Of a DNA stretch of 13,062 nucleotides, positions 1 to 9,000 are shown piece after piece. Under the pieces are notes generated by a model that was given only the letters and a program-made list of their open reading frames with translations, did no database searches and was not told the origin of the DNA. The DNA is from an uncultured Ruminococcus sp. (GTDB lineage: Bacteria > Bacillota > Clostridia > Oscillospirales > Ruminococcaceae). Both the position numbers and the translations under genes were made by a program. Numbering within the stretch: the first letter of the stretch is position 1; each line of letters opens with the position of its first letter. The stretch lies in the NCBI GenBank assembly GCA_946544695.1, contig CAMNMO010000042.1:1-13062 (forward strand), in the 5' to 3' direction.

Positions 1-3000
1 AACGGTGATGTACAGCCTGTGCTCGGTGTAGGTGCCGACAGAGCTGTTCTGGCACCTGAGGACAGCAGCGAACTGCTGGCTGCATGGGAGTCTGGCAACT
101 TTATCAATGATGCTCCTGCTGAAGCACCCGCAGATGCCATAGATTTCAGAAACAACATCACTGAGGTAAATGTTACGCCGATGGAACTTGACGGCGGCGA
201 TTCGACTTCGGCAAACGGCTCGTTCGTTATAGACTATGTGTTCGGGCAGGGAAGCGGCGTTGAAGATGCAAAATACATAACCTATAAGCTGGACACAAAT
301 GTGCTGATAGCCGATTCCGACATAGCAGGACCCAATGCTAAGAGTATCGACAATACGCAGAAGTATTCAGCATGGCGAAGTGCTTATCTGGCGGCACACC
401 CCGAAATGACAGATGAGGGCACCACCGCAGGTTACTACACCATCAACCAGTCAACAGGTACGCTGATCATCAAGTTCACTCCTCTGTATCTTGAATACAT
501 AAGATCTCAGCACGGTGAATTCCAGGGCAAGATAAACTTTGATGGTGAAGTCCTCAGGGCTAAGGACGAGGACGGTGACCGCACATTCAATCTGGGCGGT
601 ACTTCAAAGGATATCTCAGCGACCTTCAACACCCAGCCTGTTGAACTTAACAAGCAGGGCAGAATAGTCAGCGAGGATTATGAAGAACCTCTGATAGAGT
701 GGACGGTAACGCTGACCAACCCGATGGGCTGGTACGATTTCTCACAGGCACATCTGGACGACAAGTATCTTTCACAGGCAGTCGGTGATATAGTTATAGA
801 ACCCGCAGGTGCAGGTACTTACAACAGTGCAACTAATAAGATCGACCTGAATGATACCAATGATACAAGCGTAAAGGTAACTTACTTTACAAAGGGCATC
901 CCGGGTCAGGACGCTGAAAATAAAGTCAACTTCAAGGACGACAGCGGCATCATCAAGGATAAGCAGGCTGAACATACAGTCACTATCCCCGACAGCAGCA
1001 ATATAAGTATAGCCAAGAGTGCGACACCGTCCTATGAGATAGACGGCAGAGCAGGCGAGGACGGCTACCTGCTGTGGACGATGACAATTACCAAGAATTA
1101 TGGTGCAGACCTCAGCGGATTTGAGATAGCCGATTCGATGTGGACCGAAGCGGCAGGCTTCGGCGGCATAACCGAGACCATACCGCCAAATGCACTCAGT
1201 CCTGTGGCAGACGGCAAAGCAACAGTCACAGGCAGCGATGTCAAGGGCAGACTGGTAATAACCTATAAGACCTTAAAGGGCGCAGACTGGAACAGTGTCA
1301 AGACTCATGAGAATACAGTTACAGTCACACCTCCCGGTGATGACCCTCAGCCTGAGACAACAACTGTGACAGGTACTTATGATGATACCGCACTGGCAGA
1401 TATCACCAAGAGCGGTGAGTTCGATATCAACTCCAACTCGATAGTATGGACTGTTGAGGCGTGGACAAAGAATAACAACAAGCTTTCGCTGAGTGAGTAT
1501 GAGATACAGGACAATCAGTTTGCAAATGCCGAAAATATCACCATACTCTCAGCACAAAGCAGCAGCGGCAATGCGGCGGCTGACAGTCTCACCGCACAGA
1601 AAAACGGTGATACTATCAAGATAGTCGGCGCAGATGACCTGACGAGAGTGAAGTTCAGTTACAGCATCAAGCTGACTGATGAGGAGATATCCGACCTGAC
1701 CAAGCTGGCTGACGGCAATAAGAAGTCATTCCCGAATACCGTTACCATCAAGGATCCCGAGAACCCCGAGGGCGGCAAAACGGTTGAGACTGATGTTAAG
1801 GTCGATAAGCTGCAAAACCGTGTCGGCAAGAGTATCGTCGGTGCAAGGAACAAGACCGATACAGGCTATAACGGACATTCCGAAAAGCCTGCGTCACTTG
1901 ACCCCGAGACCATCAGCTGGTCGGTTTCGATCGACAGTTACTCCAAGCTGAGTGCAACCCCCTATACCGATACGATATCGTCAACAGGCGGCAGCCATTA
2001 TCTGGCAGAAGAGTTCCCGAGTGACTTTAGGATCTATGCGTCAAACACAAAGGGCGGCACAGATAATCAGCTGGTAAACGGCACAGACTTCACCGTGACT
2101 TACACAAGAACTGACGACAGGATAACAGGCTACACCATCAACTTCAATGAAAGTGCAGATGCTTACCGTTATCTGTCATTCGGGTATGATACTAAGGCAG
2201 ACACTCTGTCGGTAGACCCCGATACATCAGCAAGCTTTACCAATGAGGGCACCATAGGCGTGGGCACTGACGGTCATGATACCTATGAGTTCACGAGAGA
2301 AAAGCTGCCCACGGTAACGCTGACCACAGATAAGATCTGGCATGACCCCGACAGTGAGCACAGAAAGAACGTTTCGGTGACGCTCTATCAGCGTGCAGGC
2401 ACATCGGGTGCATGGGCGGTATATAACTATCCCGCAGACTCAGGCAGAAGCTCAACAGTTGAGCTTACTTCTGCCAACGGATATAAGTGTGACTGGGGCG
2501 AACTGCCAAAGTATACCGATGACGGTACGCTCACACCCTACTATTATAAGATAGTTGAGGATACATCAAATATATCCGATGATTACACCGAAAGCTATTC
2601 GTTCAATACCGATAATGGCGTGAACGAGAGCGGCAGCCTGAACGTGACCAATACCTATAACAAGGTCTGCATCACAGTCGATAAGACATGGGCTGACGGC
2701 ATAACAAAGTACCCTGTAAATGTACAGCTTGAGCGCAAGGCTGTGAACGGCGGCGATAATGAGTGGTCGCCCGTTGACGACAAGACCGCAGTGCTTGATG
2801 ACAGCAACAGCTGGCATACAGTATTCCACGATCTGGACAAGGGCTATGTTTACAGAGTAGCCGAAACAGCCGAGACTGAGCAGACTAACCTTGAAAACGG
2901 CGTAAGGTCTGTGAATTCAGCGGTCAACGGCGTAACCGAGTCATCGAACATTACCATACACAACGAGCAGGACGTCACAAATATCACCGCCCGCAAGAAG

Positions 3001-6000
3001 TGGGATGGCGATGAACTGCTGAGTGCGGAAGACCTTGCAGCAGTGAGACCCTCAAAGGTCACATTCATGCTGAAATACCGCAAGGACGGCGAATCTGACT
3101 GGAAAGATGTAACTGCCGATATGCTTGGCGGACAGCCTGCATCTAAGGATATAACTTCGGCTGACTGGAATGCTGCCGCTGCCTGGACAGGGCTGCCGAG
3201 CCGTGATAAGACCGACGGCAGAGCGTACTTCTACAACGTGGAAGAAGAACCCGTTGCGAATTATCAGAGCACATGGAGCGGCATAGGCAGGAGCGACAGC
3301 GGCGACCTGACAGTTGTGAACACTTACGACAACTACATGTTCGGCGTTGCAAAGAGTTATTACGATGACGGTGGTCATGAAAATGACAGACCTGATGAGA
3401 TAACCTTCAGGCTGGAATACAGAAAGGTGAACCGCAATGACGGCGACCCCGACTGGAGACCTGTCGGAGAAAGTGCCACAGTTACTCTCCACAAGGACAG
3501 CAACAATAATTACGATACACAGAAGTGGGATCCTCAGCCGAAGCAGGACGAGAGCGGCAACGAACTGGAATACAGGATAGTTGAGCTGAATGTCCCAAAT
3601 GACTTTGATGTTGAAGCACCGACTTCCATGAGAAAGAGCGGCACCTATACGGTCGCCAACAGATCGAACAGGATAAGCATATCTGTCAACAAGACCTGGA
3701 AACCGAACGTTAAGAACCGTCCGAACAAGATAAACTTTACTCTTGAAAGACGTTCCGATCTCACCGACTGGGAGGAGGTAAGCTCAGGTTCGATAAACAC
3801 CGCTTACGGTGACGGACGTACCGAGATAAAATACCTCGAACAGTATGATGATAAGGGTCATGCTTACTATTACAGAGTAGTTGAAGCTGAAATGGACGGC
3901 TTCACACCGACCTACTCCGCTGTAAACGCTGATTCGTTCAGCGAGGAGGATGGCGCAAGGTTCACCCGTGACGGCAGTCTGAATATCTACAACGATGACA
4001 GACTTGTTTATACCAAGACAGCTGTTGATTATGATGATGACCGCAGCATACAGTACATATCAGAGCAGAATGTCATGGAAGGTACCTTTGACATCGACGG
4101 CGACGGTATTGCAGAGGACATATACATCTTCAAGTATAAGCTGACGACTTCGGGCACAGGTGTATTTGAAGACATCATTCCTGCGGGATATACGTTCCTG
4201 TATTCTGAAAATCCATACTATGATCCTACGGGCATGAATGCCTATGCACCGAAATTTACAATGGATAACAATAATGGTTTCATGAAATTTTGTTCTTCGA
4301 TGGAAGTATCGGATTTCAGTTCAAACGCATCATTCTTCTATGATAGTGCGGTGAATAAGGTCTACTTCAATATGCTCGGCAGGGGTACTATGACCTACTA
4401 CATTGCAATACCCGTTGAGAACTTCCCCGAGATGACTTCATCAGGTGTTACTATCGAGAACACTGTTAAGTCTGTTGAACCCGAGGGTGAAGAAGTCAAG
4501 GCTGACCTGAAAGTAACCGCAGACAAGGACTACATCGACAAGGATTATGTTGTGAAGAAGGGCAGCGAGTCATCATCTAATGTGACTTACTCCATCGACA
4601 TCAACCCCGAGTCGAAGAACCTTTCCAAGAACGGCAGCAACATAACAGTCGAGGATATGTTCTATATCAACGGCTATACAGAAGCTACCGATTATATCGA
4701 TGCTTTCTCAAAGAGCGGCTACAAGCCCGCAGCAGGGCAGAGTACCATCAATGTGACTGCTTTATCGAATGTCCCCAACGGCTCAGACATCGTGCTGACC
4801 CTCCAGGGTACAGCAGGCAAGAAGGTCGGCGCAGTGGTCAAGATAAACGGCAATGTCGTTTACACACCGACCGACAGTGATGTGTTTGACAGCAGCGGCT
4901 TGTGTGATATAAGGTTCAGGACCAATACCGAGCTTACCGCAAACGGTACGAGCATCGTGGTCGAGAACAACAACACGGGCGACGGCTATTCAGCTGTTTC
5001 AAGAGTTGACGTCAAGGGCGCTTCAAAGGAGGGCACAGCCCATCAGTACAACAGCGCACAGAACATCATGGATGCGAACCTTGAAAGCATAGTAGTCAGG
5101 GACGCTGAAACGGGCGCTGAGCTTGAAAAGGGCAGCTACGAATACGAAGTTGTTCAGGCACCGGGCAGAACAGTGGTTCACGATCTTACCAAGACCGCTG
5201 ACGCCGTTGTTGAAAACGGCACATTCATATTCGGTCAGGGCAGTGATATCCATAAGGGTACCATAATAAGCCTTAAGCTCACAGGTACCCCGAATGAGAA
5301 AGTCAACGGCTTCTATTGGGCGGGAAATCAGGACGGCAATACGATACCCAATACTGATTTCGATGACAGCTGTGTATTTGATGCGAAAGGCGAATTCATA
5401 TTCAATTACACCATACCTGTCGACCTGCTTGTGGCTAACTGGAATTCAACAGGATTCAGGATACGCAATGCTAACTATCAGGGCAACATAACAGGTTATG
5501 AAGTGCTGAAAGCAGAGTACACGGAACAGGTTTTCGATTCTGATTCCTATATCAGATTCAGCCTGCCTGACGGCAAGCACATAACCATAGAGTATACCTA
5601 TGCACTCAGGACTAATGAGAATACCCCCGGAAGTACGCAGACAGATGCGATACCTGCTTCGGGTACAAAGATACTGACTTCCAACAAGGCTGTCATCTAT
5701 GCCGATGACAGAACAGAGAGGTCTGAATCAGTCAATAATGAGCTTTTGCTTGAATACAACAAGAACAGTGCTCAGAACGAATCATCGGGAATGCCTGTCA
5801 TCAACAAGGTAAATCTGGGTAACTTTACCATTGATTCGCTTTCGGCAGAATTCAGGATAGCTAAGTTCATTGGCGGCAGCTGGGTATACGCCAACGAATT
5901 CAAAGAGGGTACAGGCGACGTTTACGACCTGGTATTCGATGAAGCTAACAAGATCATCGAGACTGAGGATAAGCTTCCCAACGAAGCAGGCATCGTGGCA

Positions 6001-9000
6001 CTCAGCGGCAAAACTAAGGTAAGGCTCGATGCCCATACACTCTACAAACTGGTAGAAACGAAAGCACCTACTGGCTACAAGCCTTCTCCTTATGAGAGCG
6101 ACCCGAATGTCAAGCTTTCGGATATGGAAGACTTTGTATTCTACTTTGTAAATGCATATTCAAAGAACTACACTGATATACCCGACGGATTCGATATTTC
6201 TGTTGCAGAAAAGGTCAGCGGCTACAACGCTGCGGAAGTCCCCAATGTACAGCTTATCGATATAAAGGCTGTAAAGAAGTGGGAAGGACAGTATTCACCC
6301 GAAGGTATAGACGGAACTGTAAGATCGAGAGTTCAGCTTTTCTGGTCTTACAAACAGTCGGCGACCATACCTGCGGACGCAGTACTTGCCGACAAGGATA
6401 AACTGAAGATAGATGATGCTGATTTCACCAATACCTACTGGATAACAGCAGGCGATGAGAGTACTTCATCAGCACTCTGGCACGATCTCCCCAACGGTCT
6501 CAACGGTGAAAGGATATACTACTACATCAAGGAGACTGCTTATTCCATAGGCGACAGCGAATACATGCTCCAGCCCGACGGAACGTTCAAGGAGAAAACG
6601 AGCGGCATCATCGGTTCATACCAACCTATCTACACAGGCAACGGCATCGGCATTAATGAGACCGATGCACCCGCTGAGGTAGAGATCAACAACTCGCAGT
6701 CACTCGTCATAACAAAGGAGTGGCACGATATCGACAACAAACTCGTTCCCGGAGATCAAGTTGAGTTCAACGAGGTCGGCTTTGCACTGTACGGTGTCGA
6801 TGACCGTGGCAGAAAGACCGATGCTCCGCTGATAACAGGAAAGATCACAAAGGCTGATAACTGGACCGTTGATCTCTCCGGCAGACCCGAACTTGAGGGT
6901 TACAGTGATTTCGTCATAGAAGAAGTCGTTGATGACCCGAGCTACGGTCTTGACCTTACCAATGAACAGGTAAGGACGCTGAGAAAGATGTATTCGGTAA
7001 GCTATACCAAGAACATCAATAACGGTACAGGCGAGATAAGGCTCAACAACAAGAACAGCACACCAAAGATCACCACGCTGTATGTGGATAAGAAGTGGGC
7101 TGATACTAAAACAGGTCAGCACCCCGATATCACAGCAAGGATCTATAAGACGCTGTTCAGATGGAACGATGAAAAATCACCCACAGAAGCCGAGCTTAGA
7201 GAATCTGAACTGTTTGACACGGTAATACTCAATGCTGGAAACAGATGGAGCTATAAGCATGAGAATATACACTATGTTCTCACAGAAGCTGAACTTGCTT
7301 CACTTTCAGCTGCGGACCGTGAAAGACTTGATAAGAAGGAACCCCACTGGTGGTACTACGTTATAGAAGAACCGCTCAGCGGAGAATTTGCAAGCTATAC
7401 AACAGAATACGACTACGAAGGTGATAAGAACGGAGTTTATGTTGACATCGTCAACAGACAGTCCGACAGGATAATGATCGAGAAGGAGTGGCTCAATTCC
7501 GATAACGTTTCTATCGACCCGATGCTTACAGTCGAGCTTTACAGAACGACCACTCCCACAGAGGCTCAGAAGGGCATGAACGGTGTTCCCGACCTGACTG
7601 CGGCAGGCTTTGAGAAAGTCAAGAACATTACACTCAAGGCTGAAGACGGCTGGAAGCTGACGCTTTCAAATCTGCCCAAGCAGGACAGCAGTTCAAAGGA
7701 TTACTACTACTTCATCAAGGAACCCGACGGAAGCTTCTATGATGTCTCTTACGCAAACAACGGTCTGACGATGAACAGTAATGACGGTAACGTCATAAAG
7801 CTGACAAATACCGTCAGGACCATAGACCTTAAAGTCAGAAAGGTCTGGTCTGACGGCGACACTATCGACCATACTGCTGATGACATCGTGATAAAGGTCA
7901 CAAGGACAAAGGGTACGCCTCCTGACAGTGACCAGACGCTGACGATGCAGGTCGATGAAAGCACAGTTTATCTGAGACCCGATGAAAGCATAACACTTGA
8001 TGTGGCAAACTCTGAACTCTTCACAGTTATGTCAGCCGATACAAGCTCTGCTGTTGCAGAGGCTGACGGCGGCAAGGTGAAGATAACGGGTGTCACCGAT
8101 GGCACAAGAACTATCGTGACGGTAACAGACAAGGCAACAGGCGTTAAGCGTGTTATCCCCGTTATCGTGACATCGCAGCCGCTGCCCGTGCTGACATTGG
8201 ATACCGATGAGATAACAGCGGGCGAAACAGCAGGCATGACAATAACGATGTCCGATGGTTCGGCTGCAAGCTCACCGAGCTTCACAGTGACCGAGGGCAG
8301 CATGGACGGTCTTGAATTTGATGCTGATGCAGGTACTGTAAAGGGCATCAGGGCAGGCACCTACAAGTTCAAGGTGAATGTCAACGGCAAGGAGTCCGAT
8401 GAAGTTTCGCTGACAGTTTCACTGCCAGGAGATTTCACAGTTCCCGCAGTCATCAATGTTGAGCCGAACGGCACAGAACAGATCACTCCCGACCCGCCTT
8501 ATGGTGATTTCACTTACAGCGTGGTCGAAGGCGATGCGGTAACAGTCGATGAGAACGGCATGATAACAGCAGGCAGTGCAATCGGCACAGCAGTTATCGA
8601 AGTCACAAGAAGCGACATGCCCGACAGCCCCAAGCGTGTGACTGTCAATGTTAAACAGATGGGCGTTACTTATACGCTGGGAAAAGAAGAAACAGTTGCA
8701 CTTGAAAACAAACCGATAACCAAGATCATTGTTGATCTGGAGAGCGGTACGAACAGCTTAGGTCTTAAACTGGCAGGAAGTTATACAAATGGCTGGTATG
8801 ATGGTAATGGTAGTATTGCATCAATAACTATGGCGAATAATGACCCGAATAATGCTAAAATCGAACCCGCTAACGGGGTCAATATTGATGCAACTGTCGT
8901 TTGCAGTGACGGAGTTCTTACAGTACAGTTTGCAACTCCTGTAACAGCTGCTAAACTCATATCTGCACCCAATTGGGCTGTATCAGGATACTCTTATTCA

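Noticed and set aside
19..21. GTG as the start of the giant adhesin
   Set aside because: The frame is open to base 1, and a wall-anchored protein needs a signal peptide, which is absent after this codon. The gene continues upstream.
3052..3492. 146-codon minus-strand open frame opposite Cna_B units 3-4
   Set aside because: It overlaps clearly coding Cna_B sequence and has no recognisable domain.
4090..4119. Dockerin domain
   Set aside because: Only one calcium-loop-like motif is present, without the second loop or the helix pattern of a dockerin.
2311..7812. CRISPR array or DNA-level tandem repeats
   Set aside because: The repeats are seen only at protein level, are 100-150 residues long and are diverged at nucleotide level; no short direct repeats with spacers are seen.
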